Counted from the first letter of the stretch, positions 23,084-32,453 are shown. The stretch: 42,335 bases of DNA from an uncultured Gammaproteobacteria bacterium (GCA_913050215.1 CAJXBG010000021.1:1-42335), one strand, 5' to 3'. Numbers and translations are program-made. Notes: a model not told the origin generated them from the letters alone.

Positions 23084-26000
23084 CTAGTAATCAAATTGCA
23101 CTTGATCTGCGCCATATCGATCCCTGAGATTCTGAATCAGTTGATCATCAGGAGACACTCGCCAAGCGTCACCGAGAGATACTTCGGCGACAGCATCATT
23201 TCTTTGATACTCAATTGATACTCTGCAACCCTCGCCCTTATATGGCTGCAGCAATCGGGCAAGCTCCTCCGAGAAGCCTGCATCAAGTCTTGTTTCATTT
23301 AGACTAAGACGCAAACACTTGATGGTACGTTCTCGTGCTTCTAGCAAATCGAGCACTTCGGCCGCTCGCATTTTTAAGCCACCACTAAAATCGTCCGCAC
23401 TCAAGCTACCTTTCATGACGACAAGCTGATCTTTTTGCAGTTTTGTATGATTCGCTTCAAACAAATCTGCAAAAACTGAAACCTCCAACCGCCCGCTACG
23501 ATCGTCCAGCGTGACAAAAGCGAGCGTCTCACCTCTTTTACTCTTCATTGTACGCAGCCCAACAATCAGTCCGGCAACAGTCTGGACATCCTTGCTGGCA
23601 CGAAGGTCCACAATTCGGGTCTTTGCGAAATACCTCAGCTCTTTCTTGTACAGGTCAATGGGATGCCCTGTTAGATAAAGCCCAAGTGTGTCTTTCTCCC
23701 GGTTTAACCGGTCTTTGAACGACACACAGCGTAAACCTTCAATGTAATTGTATGGGCAACCCGATTCATTACTGGCTGACATCATATCTTCACCAAACAG
23801 ATCGGTCAGACCGCTATCTTCATTCCGAGATTTCTGTTCAGCAGTCTTTACCGCATCATGTTGATTCGCCAGCAAAAGCGCGCGTTTAAAATCAATTGGA
23901 TTAACGTCATCGGGTACTTGACGCTCATCAATCAGATTGTCGAGTGCACCGCTACCAATCAGCGCTTCTACAGCGCGCTTGTTTACTTTTCTTGCATCTA
24001 CACGGTGGCAAAAATCATACATATCCGTGTAGGGGCCATCCTGACGTCCCGCGACAATAGCTTCGATCGGTCCCTCACCTAAGCCCTTGATCGCCCCTAG
24101 ACCATAAATGATGTCGCTATTACCTTTAGCAACAAACCGGAACTCTCCTTCATTCACATCCGGCGGAGAAAGCGTAATCTTCATTTCACGACATTCTTCC
24201 ACGTTGATGACAACTTTTTCTGTTGTCTGCATATCAGCGGACAACACCGCAGCCATGAAGTCAGCAGGATAATGATGCTTGAGCCACGCTGTCTGATAAG
24301 CCACCTTGGCATAAGCGACTGAGTGTGGCTTATTAAAGCCGTAGCCAGCGAACATCTCCATCAAATCAAAAATATGACCCGCCTGAGATTCAGGCACGTC
24401 GTTTTTCATTGCCCCCTGAAGGAATACCGCCCTTTGTTTCGCCATTTCTTCTGGTTTTTTCTTGCCCATTGCTCGACGCAACAGGTCCGCGTCCGCGAGC
24501 GAATAACCGGCAAGCACCTGGGCTATCTGCATCACCTGTTCCTGATAAAGCATCACACCATAAGTGCCTTCAAGCACGTGCTTCAGACTCGGATGGAGGT
24601 AGTCGACCTCGTCGATGCCATGTTTGCGACGGATAAAGTCGTCTGCCAACTGCATCGGACCGGGACGAAAAAGTGCCACCAGCGCCACAATGTCTCCAAA
24701 GCGACTGGGCTTAACCTTCTTCATTAGATCTTTCATGCCACGGGATTCAAGCTGAAACACAGCCGTGGTTTTGGCTTTTTTGAAATTATCGTAAATCGCT
24801 GGTTCTTCGAGCGAGATAGCTTCTATGTCGACGATCGGCTGGCTCTCCATCTCACGTTGAGCATTAATACTCTTCAGCGCGTTATCAATGACAGTCAGTG
24901 TACGTAGCCCCAAGAAATCAAATTTAACCAGCCCCGCCTGTTCGACATCATCCTTGTCGAACTGCGTCATGAAGTTACCGCCGGTTTCATCACAGTAAAT
25001 GGGCGAGAAATCGCTGATCTTGGTTGGCGCGATGACTACCCCGCCGGCATGTTTACCGACATTTCGGGTCAACCCTTCAAGTTTGAGGGCCATCTCCATG
25101 ATTTCCTGAGCTTCTTCACTTTGCTGCAGAAATTCTCTTAGAAGAGGCTCTTCCTCCTGCGCTTTTTCCAGCGTCATGCCGGGATCAAAGGGTATGAGTT
25201 TCGATAACTTGTCAGCTAAACCATAGGGTTTACCCTGCACCCGGGCCACATCCCGGACGACTGCTTTCGCAGCCATGGTACCGAAGGTAATAATCTGCGA
25301 AACCGCATTACGGCCATACTGATCTGCCACATGCTGGATCACCTTATCTCGACCGTCCATACAGAAGTCAATGTCAAAGTCAGGCAAAGACACACGCTCA
25401 GGATTCAGAAACCGCTCAAAAAGCAGATCGTACTCTAGGGGATCAACATCGGTAATTAATAAAGCGTAAGCAACCAGCGAACCGGCACCGGAACCTCGAC
25501 CAGGTCCGACCGGAATGTCATTTTCTTTTGACCACTGGATGAACTCCATCACAATGAGGAAATAACCAGGAAAACCCATGTTGTTAATGATGCCCAACTC
25601 GAAGGCTAGCCTTTCGTCGTAGGGTTTCCTTTGGTCAGCAAACTCAGGCGCACTGGTGTCGAAGATTTTTTCAAGGCGCTTATTCAGCCCTTGCTCGGAA
25701 ACTTCGCAGAAAAATTCTTCCGTTGTATAGCCCTCTGGAATTGGAAACTCGGGCAGATAGTAGTTACCCAAATCGACATCTACTGAACATCTCCGTGCAA
25801 TCTCTATGGTGTTCTCTACTGCTTCCGGGATGTCAGCAAATAGTTCACACATTTCCTCCGGTGAGCGCAGATACTGCTCTTCGCTGTAACGCCGTTCACG
25901 GCGCGGATCGTCCAGCGTTCTGCCATCATGGATACAAACTCTGACTTCGTGGGCCTCGAACTCTTCGACGTTAAGAAATCTCACATCATTTGTGGCCACT

Positions 26001-26584
26001 ACGGGACATTCGAGTTCAGCAGCGATATCCACGGCACCGTGAATATAAACCTCTTCTTCGTTTCGTCCAGTTCTTTGCAGCTCCAGATAAAACGCATTGG
26101 GAAACATCGCCATCCAGTCTTTCACACGGTGCACGGCTTCGTCACGCTTGTTTGCCAAGATGGCTTTACCGACATCTCCGTACGCGCCGGCAGACAGGGC
26201 TATCAACCCTTCACTCTGCTCTCCAAGCCAGGCCTTTTTGAGGAGCGCCTTGCCAAGTCGCTGGCCTTCAAGATAGGCCCGGGACAACAACTCTGAAAGA
26301 TTTCGATACCCTTTTTCATCACGAGCAAGCAGCACCAGAGGCGTTGGATCATCCTGCGCATTATCTGCTTCGATCCAGACGTCTGTACCGATAATTGGCT
26401 TAATACCTGCCGCAGTAGCTGCCTTGTAAAATTTAACGAGGGCGAACAGGTTATTAATGTCGGTCACCGCAACTGCGGGACTACCCTGCTCCGCAAGCGC
26501 CGTCATCAGTGGCTTCACCCGCACTGTACCATCACTGAGTGAGAACTCAGTGTGAAGACGTAAGTGGATGAATTTAGGTGACAT
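23084..26584 (-). CDS. dnaE: DNA polymerase III alpha subunit
   Basis: This is the replicative polymerase subunit, 1166 residues against 1160 in E. coli. The N-terminal PHP domain starts HLRLHTEFSLSDGTV; the catalytic palm has PDFDIDFCMDGRD near residue 400 with the metal-binding aspartates and GPGRGSGAGSLVAYAL before it. The finger and tandem HhH regions follow (GYGFNKPHSVAYAKVAYQTA), and an OB fold is near residue 990 (VAGLIVGLRTMKSKRGE). It is co-directional with tilS; upstream the order is interrupted by the accessory block where rnhB would normally lie. Confidence 0.98.
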   Translation of the reverse strand: MSPKFIHLRLHTEFSLSDGTVRVKPLMTALAEQGSPAVAVTDINNLFALVKFYKAATAAGIKPIIGTDVWIEADNAQDDPTPLVLLARDEKGYRNLSELLSRAYLEGQRLGKALLKKAWLGEQSEGLIALSAGAYGDVGKAILANKRDEAVHRVKDWMAMFPNAFYLELQRTGRNEEEVYIHGAVDIAAELECPVVATNDVRFLNVEEFEAHEVRVCIHDGRTLDDPRRERRYSEEQYLRSPEEMCELFADIPEAVENTIEIARRCSVDVDLGNYYLPEFPIPEGYTTEEFFCEVSEQGLNKRLEKIFDTSAPEFADQRKPYDERLAFELGIINNMGFPGYFLIVMEFIQWSKENDIPVGPGRGSGAGSLVAYALLITDVDPLEYDLLFERFLNPERVSLPDFDIDFCMDGRDKVIQHVADQYGRNAVSQIITFGTMAAKAVVRDVARVQGKPYGLADKLSKLIPFDPGMTLEKAQEEEPLLREFLQQSEEAQEIMEMALKLEGLTRNVGKHAGGVVIAPTKISDFSPIYCDETGGNFMTQFDKDDVEQAGLVKFDFLGLRTLTVIDNALKSINAQREMESQPIVDIEAISLEEPAIYDNFKKAKTTAVFQLESRGMKDLMKKVKPSRFGDIVALVALFRPGPMQLADDFIRRKHGIDEVDYLHPSLKHVLEGTYGVMLYQEQVMQIAQVLAGYSLADADLLRRAMGKKKPEEMAKQRAVFLQGAMKNDVPESQAGHIFDLMEMFAGYGFNKPHSVAYAKVAYQTAWLKHHYPADFMAAVLSADMQTTEKVVINVEECREMKITLSPPDVNEGEFRFVAKGNSDIIYGLGAIKGLGEGPIEAIVAGRQDGPYTDMYDFCHRVDARKVNKRAVEALIGSGALDNLIDERQVPDDVNPIDFKRALLLANQHDAVKTAEQKSRNEDSGLTDLFGEDMMSASNESGCPYNYIEGLRCVSFKDRLNREKDTLGLYLTGHPIDLYKKELRYFAKTRIVDLRASKDVQTVAGLIVGLRTMKSKRGETLAFVTLDDRSGRLEVSVFADLFEANHTKLQKDQLVVMKGSLSADDFSGGLKMRAAEVLDLLEARERTIKCLRLSLNETRLDAGFSEELARLLQPYKGEGCRVSIEYQRNDAVAEVSLGDAWRVSPDDQLIQNLRDRYGADQVQFDY

Positions 26585-26733
26585 GATTTACTTTGACTTC
26601 GCGATGTCTGGGATGGTTGTTTTGTTCTGATTGGCCAACTCTACGAGCTATAGTAAACCAAGGAGCAGTCAGCCTAAAGCGCTGAAGTAGCCAATGGTGA
26701 ATATCCCTGCTTCCGAACCACTAAATCAACAAG

Positions 26734-27072
26734 TTACAGAAGTTTCGCCCCATTCGGCACGAGATCATCAGGGCTGACTAAAACAACCGCACCAGAGGCA
26801 TCATGGAACCCGGTGACAAGGCATTCCGACATCATCGGTCCAATCTGCTTTACGGGGAAATTCACGACCGCCATGACTTGCTTGCCGAGCAAATCATTTT
26901 TCTCGTAAATATCAGTTATCTGAGCACTCGATTTTTTTATACCAATTTCTTCACCAAAATCTATCTTCAATTTGAAGGCAGGGTTCCGAGCTTCGGGAAA
27001 GTCCTCAACATCAAGAATTGTGCCCACACGCAGCTCAACTTTTTGAAAATCCTGCCATGTGATTTGTTCCAT
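26734..27072 (-). CDS. csaA: CsaA-like tRNA-binding domain protein
   Basis: The 112-residue protein is a stand-alone OB-fold of the tRNA-binding (EMAP/Trbp111) family, with VELRVGTILDVEDFPEARNP, KKSSAQITDIY and the C-terminal NGAKLL. CsaA proteins are homodimers with proposed chaperone/export or tRNA-binding roles; the exact function is not settled. The ATG at 27072 has GAGGAGGAG at ideal spacing. A longer frame to 27171 would add 33 residues and run into the upstream VOC–ACT gene, so I rejected it. It probably forms an operon with that gene 46 bases upstream. Confidence 0.92.
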   Translation of the reverse strand: MEQITWQDFQKVELRVGTILDVEDFPEARNPAFKLKIDFGEEIGIKKSSAQITDIYEKNDLLGKQVMAVVNFPVKQIGPMMSECLVTGFHDASGAVVLVSPDDLVPNGAKLL

Positions 27073-27118
27073 CACGCACTCCTCCTCAATTTTTTCCGAC
27101 CCGTTTTCAATGCCGCTT

Positions 27119-27922
27119 TTAGGATATAAATTCATAGCTCGACCCGACAAGCGCTTCGATCGCCTCACCAAGTTTGTCAGATTTTACTAACAAATAATCC
27201 GTGTCGAACGTCGAAATAGCGAAGATGCTTACATTGGCATCTGCAAGGGCCTGACTTAACCTTGCCAGCACACCCGTCATGGAAAATTCCAGAGGACCGA
27301 CAACCTTAATACACCGCCAGTCCGATTCAGTATTGTCGCTCTTAATAGCAATCTTTTCTGAGCAGACTATCGATAGTTCTTCATCTGTTGCCGTCACAGA
27401 GAAAAAATCTCCAGCGAAGACTTCTTCTGGCACGGCGCAACCCGCCGCCAGACGATGAACAGCGTATTTTTCTGACATCACTTCCAAACGGGGTAACGCC
27501 GCAACATCAGACTCTTCGATTTTCGACACGTCCGCAGGAGGTTGCACCAAATCCCAAAGGTTTCCATATAAATCACGGAAAACAACAACCGTACCGTATA
27601 CCTCATGGCGAGGTGCTTCAGTCATTTCGACACCCTGTGCTTTCAGGTTTTCATAGTCGCGCCAGAAATTGTCTGTGTGCAGAAAAAGAAATACGCCGCC
27701 ACCTGTCTGATTACCCACAAAATCTTTTTGTTGGGGCTTGCTGGGTGTTGCAAGTAAAATGCAAGGACCTTTTTCGCCCGGTGACATTCGCACAAACCTT
27801 TTTACCCCACCAATGGGGGTATCCTCTACCAGCCTAAAACCCATCGATTCTCGATAGTACTTAATCGCTTCGTCATAGTCGTTAACCATCACGGTAACAT
27901 TCTCGATTTGTCGTTTATTCAT
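27119..27922 (-). CDS. VOC (glyoxalase/bleomycin-resistance) domain fused to an ACT-type domain
   Basis: The 267-residue protein has two parts. Residues 1 to about 130 form a VOC fold typical of glyoxalase-like proteins (IENVTVMVNDYDEAIKYYRE, then VVVFRDLYGNLWDLVQPP). Residues about 155–265 resemble stand-alone ACT/CASTOR-like proteins: VFAGDFFSVTATDEELSIVC, WRCIKVVGPLEFSMTGVLA, and VSIFAISTFDTDYLLVKSD. ACT domains of this type bind amino acids. No family fusion name is known to me. A small-molecule-responsive enzyme or detoxification role is a guess. It is upstream of csaA on the same strand, 46 bases apart. Confidence 0.75.
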   Translation of the reverse strand: MNKRQIENVTVMVNDYDEAIKYYRESMGFRLVEDTPIGGVKRFVRMSPGEKGPCILLATPSKPQQKDFVGNQTGGGVFLFLHTDNFWRDYENLKAQGVEMTEAPRHEVYGTVVVFRDLYGNLWDLVQPPADVSKIEESDVAALPRLEVMSEKYAVHRLAAGCAVPEEVFAGDFFSVTATDEELSIVCSEKIAIKSDNTESDWRCIKVVGPLEFSMTGVLARLSQALADANVSIFAISTFDTDYLLVKSDKLGEAIEALVGSSYEFIS

Positions 27923-28449
27923 TTGTCAGTCTCAAAATATTTTCGGCTTCAGGACGCGAGAACCCCAGCGCCGATAAGCAGCAGTTGTTTGAATTTGTAA
28001 CAGGTAAGCACTAGCTTCATACGGAGTCTTGCCGACTTTTTAGGTGTGGATTCCTCGCTTGACTGCACAAGGGGACGCTTTCCCTCATTGCTGTAAAAGG
28101 CGTCGCATGTTTTAACTAACACGATCGCAAGTGCGCATCGCTTCCAGATACTTGAACACTTAAGGCCTACCTTATTATCGCATACAGCCTGCTTTTTAAG
28201 CGCTATTTTTAGTCTCTAACACATCCACTTAGATAGCCAACGAAATCTTATAAGGGATTTTACTTTGTTCAGAGATGATATATGCTGCCGGAGCTGACAC
28301 AGGTTACAGCAGTTATTTATGTATGTGCAATTTCGATGTTTTTCTCGTTTTGTTCTTACGTAAGCATCTTCTGCACCTTCCAGCACTTTAATCGAATTGG
28401 CGGATACCGCCGTCGGGAACAAAATACTTATTCCTGGGGGAATAGTTAA
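27923..28449. other. Intergenic region upstream of the cold shock gene
   Basis: This 527-base gap between divergent genes has no supported gene. The part nearest the cold shock gene is probably its long leader. A loose promoter (TTGAAC 28152–28157, 15-base spacer, TATTAT 28173–28178) would give a leader of about 265 bases, but the spacer is short. A 23-codon minus-strand frame (28020–27949) starting MKLVLTCYKFK looks like a signal peptide but ends at once in a stop. A 165-codon minus-strand frame over 28216–28713 is antisense to the cold shock gene and has no family features. Confidence 0.5.
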
Positions 28450-28656
28450 ATGGCAGAACAAACTGGCCGCGTAAAATGGTTTGACGAAAAAAAGGGCTTC
28501 GGCTTTATCGAGCGTGAAAATGGTAATGACGTATTTGTACATTTCAGAGCTATCACTGGTGACGGCTTCAAGACGCTCACCGATGGACAGGAAGTACAAT
28601 TTGACGTTGAAGACGGACAGAAAGGCCCTCAAGCCCTTAACGTCAGCGTTATTTAG
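28450..28656 (+). CDS. Cold shock protein (CspA family)
   Basis: A 68-residue single OB-fold RNA/DNA-binding protein with RNP1 KGFGFI (residues 15–20) and RNP2 DVFVHF (27–32), and the C-terminal [10 protein letters not shown]. Such proteins act as RNA chaperones; not all are cold-induced. The ATG follows GGGGGAATAG, a strong Shine-Dalgarno. The long upstream leader fits temperature-dependent mRNA control but the sequence does not prove it. The paralogue cannot be assigned, so no symbol is given. Confidence 0.95.
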   Translation: MAEQTGRVKWFDEKKGFGFIERENGNDVFVHFRAITGDGFKTLTDGQEVQFDVEDGQKGPQALNVSVI

Positions 28657-28689
28657 AAAGCCGCTCCAACAAGAAGCCAACTCGAAATA

Positions 28690-28722
28690 GCGCTCAGTGA
28701 GTAAAACAGGCACGTTGAGCGC
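28690..28722 (+). terminator. Possible terminator after the cold shock gene
   Basis: GCGCTCA (28690–28696) pairs with TGAGCGC (28716–28722) across a 19-base loop, followed by GTTTAAATTTT. The stem is GC-rich, but the T run is interrupted and the loop is large. Confidence 0.35.
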
Positions 28723-28725
28723 CGT

Positions 28726-28962
28726 TTAAATTTTCAAAGAAAGCGTCTCCTCTTCATAGGCAGCGCTCAAATATCTTATTGCCCGAAGATAGACTTCTGA
28801 AGGTTCAAACGCTGTTTCTAATCCCGAGTCAACCGCCTCAAAACATCTAGCAGCTTTGTCAAAACGGCCATCGTTAGTAGGCCTGCAAGCATCGATTGAA
28901 CGTTTTTAAGCCTTAAACGCGTTACTGTATTTGCCTCGATCTAAAGTTTTCCTAGCAGCACA
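28726..28962 (-). pseudogene. Decayed coding remnant, helical-repeat-like C-terminus
   Basis: Reading minus-strand codons from 28962 to the stop at 28728–28726 gives a protein-like peptide with one in-frame TAA (28908–28906) about 18 codons in. The first part reads LDRGKYSNAFKA, then the stop, then KRSIDACRPTNDGRFDKAA, RCFEAVDSGLETAFEPSEV and YLRAIRYLSAAYEEE. The amphipathic, Ala/Arg/Glu-rich pattern is like a TPR or other helical-repeat protein. There is no ATG, GTG or TTG in the frame ahead of the stop, and a TGA lies at the upstream edge (28965–28963). I read this as the 3' end of a lost gene. Family cannot be named, and chance open frame remains possible. Confidence 0.4.
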
Positions 28963-29116
28963 TCACACCGATTAAAATAGCCCCACGGCGCTCTTTTGAT
29001 GACATGATCTCGATTCGTGTCTACTGGATTGGTACTCACTCCTTATCCCGTTATCATGCAACGCAGAAAACATGGGTGGCATCGGCCATCGCCATCACAT
29101 ATTAAGGATAAATATA

Positions 29117-29920
29117 ATGGATAATCGAGTGGTTTTGGTCACCGGCGGGGCACGGGGTATTGGTCTAGGCATTGTGAAGGCGTTTGCCAGCATCGGTTGC
29201 AGGGTAATGATCGCAGATCTCGGGCTTGAATCAGAGAGCGAGTGGAATTACGGGTTAGCAAACAAGGACGATATGGACAAAGCGATAGACAGCGCGGGCG
29301 CATTAGGCGAGGTCGCGAGTTGCGGGCTGGATGTCACAGATCGCGCCAGCTGCGAAAATGCCGTGAAGGCCACGGTTGATCGGTTTGGCCAACTCGACGT
29401 GTTGATTAACAACGCCGGTGTCGTTCAAACCGGCCCGGTCGTCGACTTCTCAGAAGAAGATTGGGATAGTGTATTCGCCGTCAACACAAAAGGTATTTTC
29501 CTGATGGCTAAAGCTGCGATACCTGCACTGAGTGAATCAGATAACGCTGCCATCGTAAATACAGCATCAATTGCAGGCAAGAAAGGACACGCAAATATGT
29601 CCGCTTATTGCGGTTCCAAGTTTGCTGCGGTTGGCATCACTCAGTCCTTAGCATTTGAATTAGCACCGAAAGCCATTCGGGTTAACGCTATTTGTCCTGG
29701 CATCGTGGGTACAGCAATGTGGCTAGAGCATCTGATGCCAATGAACACAACGGATGCTGATGAAAAAAATCGCACGTTTGAAGCCAATGTATCTCAAGAG
29801 ATCCCGCTTGGCCGCCCACAATCGGTCGAGGATATGGGACAAGCTGCGGTCTATCTTGCGAGCGCAAAAAATATTACGGGAATAGCGTTGTCAGTATCCG
29901 GTGGAATCGAAATGAATTGA
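29117..29920 (+). CDS. Short-chain dehydrogenase/reductase (first of two)
   Basis: A 267-residue classical SDR with nucleotide-binding motif TGGARGIG (9–16), NNAG (98–101), catalytic Ser 151, and YxxxK Tyr 164/Lys 168, followed by VNAICPGIVGTAM. The Asp in MIADLG after the second strand suggests NAD(H) preference by the usual rule. A short acidic insertion follows that strand (residues 36–60). The ATG at 29117 has AAGGA nine bases upstream; a farther in-frame ATG at 29072 is less likely. The second SDR starts 123 bases downstream on the same strand. Substrate is unknown; the neighbours suggest sugar or polyol oxidation. Confidence 0.88.
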   Translation: MDNRVVLVTGGARGIGLGIVKAFASIGCRVMIADLGLESESEWNYGLANKDDMDKAIDSAGALGEVASCGLDVTDRASCENAVKATVDRFGQLDVLINNAGVVQTGPVVDFSEEDWDSVFAVNTKGIFLMAKAAIPALSESDNAAIVNTASIAGKKGHANMSAYCGSKFAAVGITQSLAFELAPKAIRVNAICPGIVGTAMWLEHLMPMNTTDADEKNRTFEANVSQEIPLGRPQSVEDMGQAAVYLASAKNITGIALSVSGGIEMN

Positions 29921-30043
29921 GGAGCGCCTAGCTTCTGTTAGTCTTTGGTAAATAGCTAACATATAAGTCATGCTGCTTCATTCTTGATCACCAAGAAAAA
30001 CTTGCAGAAAAGAACTCAACACAATATAACAGAGGTGCGGTTT

Positions 30044-30895
30044 ATGAAATTACAAGGTCAAGTCGCGATTGTGACCGCTGCAGGACGCGGCATTGGCAAG
30101 GGGATAGCACTGGCACTTGCTACCGAAGGCGCTCGTCTGGTCGTTAACTCTTTTTCTGAAAAGACGCTGGCAAATACTGTCGACGCGATTAAAGAATTGG
30201 GCGCAGAAGTGATCAGCCTAAGCGGCGACATTACCGACCCGCTAAAGATGATCGCTCTAAGAGATCTGGCATTGAGCGAATATGGCCAGATCGATATTTT
30301 GGTAAACAATGTCGGCGCTGGTCCCAAGCAATCTGAAAAACCGCCGGAACACGAACTGGGCTTAACCGCCTCGGTATGGGATGGCTTATATGGTCAAAAT
30401 CTGAAACCCGTTGTATTGATGACCGAGGCTGTAATTCCTCATATGAAACAACGAAAGACCGGTAAAGTGATCCATATCTCATCTATAGCGGGTCGCACCT
30501 CACTCTCAGACAAAGCATTAAATTCTTTCGTTCACCCAGCCTATGGTGCGATGAAAGCGGCACTAATCAGCTATACGCAAACCCAAGCAGAAATGTTTGG
30601 GCCGTTTAACATCAATGTAAATGCGGTTTGTCCTGGCATCATTTATACAGACGCATGGAAGAGCGGCGCACAAAATGCCGTGCAAAACATTCCCGAATAC
30701 AGCGGCATGGATCCTAGGGAATGGTTTGAAGGCATAGCAAAGGGACGTTATCCAGACATCTTCGATCGCACCCCACTAAGACGCGAGCAGACCGTTGAGG
30801 ATATTGGCAATGCCGTAATATTCCTGGTGTCACAAGATTCGATGAATATTACCGGCCAATCGCTGATGGTTGACGGAGGAATGGTTAAGATCTAG
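30044..30895 (+). CDS. Short-chain dehydrogenase/reductase (second of two)
   Basis: A 283-residue classical SDR with TAAGRGIG (11–18), NNVG (88–91), catalytic Ser 147, Tyr 167 and Lys 171, and VNAVCPGIIYTD. It has a longer loop before the C-terminus (GMDPREWFEGIAKGRYPD) that should shape the substrate pocket. No Asp follows the second strand (VVNSFSEK), so NADP(H) is possible. The ATG at 30044 has AGAGGTG upstream; the frame runs farther to 29984 without a family match. The 3' end overlaps the 3' end of the convergent gene by 11 bases. Substrate is unknown. Confidence 0.87.
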   Translation: MKLQGQVAIVTAAGRGIGKGIALALATEGARLVVNSFSEKTLANTVDAIKELGAEVISLSGDITDPLKMIALRDLALSEYGQIDILVNNVGAGPKQSEKPPEHELGLTASVWDGLYGQNLKPVVLMTEAVIPHMKQRKTGKVIHISSIAGRTSLSDKALNSFVHPAYGAMKAALISYTQTQAEMFGPFNINVNAVCPGIIYTDAWKSGAQNAVQNIPEYSGMDPREWFEGIAKGRYPDIFDRTPLRREQTVEDIGNAVIFLVSQDSMNITGQSLMVDGGMVKI

Positions 30896-32408
30896 CCAGC
30901 TCCTGATCATCTACTTTACAAATAATCGAGACTGCATTCTCACGCAATGAATTTGGGAATGTGATGGTGAGATTATTACCGTCGGCCTCAAGCTGGCAAC
31001 CAGTCTTCAAGGTCATTGTCAGACCGTCACTGCTGACCGAAAGCGCATCTAACCGGATGCAATCGCTAAACTGCAGACTAGCAGAGGTTACCTGTGGGTC
31101 GGCGGTGAATTTCAATTCAAGTATATTTTGATTCAAACTACCAACCGTACTCCCCTTAAATCTTAACCGACACCAACCAACCGCATTGTCAGACTTGAGC
31201 CAATGGATTGTGAGGGGATGGTATTGATCAGTCCCGTGGAAACTTCGGCTTGAAGATTCGAGACCAATCATAAGGTTTGGCGAGAGATAAGCTTCCGCTT
31301 TACGCAGAGGATCAGACGAGATCTGCTGGCTGATAATTTGTGATTGTTCAAAGCTGGTTAATCTCTCTTTAATGTCAGGGTCGATAGCGACCGCCGAAAA
31401 TGCCGCGATGGGGCCAAGACAAAAATCGTGACCGTGAACCAGATCGCTGGTTGATTGAGGAAATGGCGCCGCGCTCTTCTCGGTCACCGCCCAAATCCAT
31501 AAACTCAGTGCTGACACATAGTGCTGCATATCCATGCCGTAGGATCGAGACCATGGGCCACATAAGTTTTTCATACCCGCATGATAAAAACGCGCAACAT
31601 CTGCCCACAGGCGCGTATTTATTTCTCGGCCCATCTCTTCAAGGTCATCCGAAAAATTTTGCCAAAGTCCGAGGGCAAAAAAATTGATACCGTAATAAGT
31701 CGGGGAATTGTATTCAGCGAAGGCATTATGCTTACAAAACGCCTCCCTGATTTTATGCGCATAAGACAAACCTCGCGCCTGGATACTGGCGTCAACCAGA
31801 TCGCCGGCTTCTATTTCGAGCCAGGCTTTCATTAACGCGATGTTTGTGTAGCCAGGCGGGACCCTGTTCACCGGTTCCCCTTCAATACATCTGATCAGCG
31901 CGGCATCTATGGCTGGCACCAGTCTCGTGAGCACCAAATGGCCTTCTAGTCTTCGCAGCAGCAACAAGATAGTGCCAACAAATTGCCGCCAGTTAGGATC
32001 GTAGTCTTTCCATATAACGGCGCCATCGGGCGGGTCAGATTCCTGCGGTGCACGTTTAAATGTGCCATGCCAAATTTTGCCAGGCGTGTTGTACTGACAG
32101 GCAAGCACATTGCTGACTATTTCCACTACACGCTTTATGCGGGCATCACGTTCGCCCGTTTGGAGCGACTCGAAAACCAATCCTAGCGCATACCATAGAG
32201 ACTCCCTGACCATATGCTGTTTTGGCTGGTCAGGATGTCGCAGCATGTGTTGATCGTGGTCATAAAGTGAATCCATCCAGGCCATCGAAACCGCCATCAA
32301 CGATTGAGCACCACTGTTCGCACTCAGCTGTCTTGAGGTTATTTCTCTGGTTGTCTTACTATGAATGTCGCTGGTCATTGTGTTGTTCACATTTTGAAGC
32401 TTCGACAT
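30885..32408 (-). CDS. Uncharacterised helical protein, possibly an alpha/alpha-toroid carbohydrate-active enzyme
   Basis: I do not firmly recognise this 507-residue protein. Residues about 35–330 are mainly helical, with spaced conserved-looking motifs: HMVRESLWYALGLVFES, VIWKDYDPNWRQFVG, PPGYTNIALMKAW, FAEYNSPTYYGINFFALG and CGPWSRSYGMDM. Residues about 375–505 look like beta-strands (ILELKFTADPQVTSASLQF). A helical N-part plus beta C-part recalls heparinase- or glycoside-hydrolase-like toroid enzymes, and DUF2264-type proteins are another option. There is no signal peptide, so it is probably cytoplasmic. It lies 45 bases downstream of the PhyH-type gene on the same strand, and its 3' end overlaps the second SDR. 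Function is unknown. Confidence 0.5.
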   Translation of the reverse strand: MSKLQNVNNTMTSDIHSKTTREITSRQLSANSGAQSLMAVSMAWMDSLYDHDQHMLRHPDQPKQHMVRESLWYALGLVFESLQTGERDARIKRVVEIVSNVLACQYNTPGKIWHGTFKRAPQESDPPDGAVIWKDYDPNWRQFVGTILLLLRRLEGHLVLTRLVPAIDAALIRCIEGEPVNRVPPGYTNIALMKAWLEIEAGDLVDASIQARGLSYAHKIREAFCKHNAFAEYNSPTYYGINFFALGLWQNFSDDLEEMGREINTRLWADVARFYHAGMKNLCGPWSRSYGMDMQHYVSALSLWIWAVTEKSAAPFPQSTSDLVHGHDFCLGPIAAFSAVAIDPDIKERLTSFEQSQIISQQISSDPLRKAEAYLSPNLMIGLESSSRSFHGTDQYHPLTIHWLKSDNAVGWCRLRFKGSTVGSLNQNILELKFTADPQVTSASLQFSDCIRLDALSVSSDGLTMTLKTGCQLEADGNNLTITFPNSLRENAVSIICKVDDQELARS

Positions 32409-32453
32409 CAGACTTCAATAAATCCTTTCACCTTGGGGATTATCTATTCCGAC

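Noticed and set aside
28216-28713. 165-codon minus-strand frame over the cold shock gene
   Set aside because: It is antisense to a certain gene and shows no domain, signal or coding pattern.
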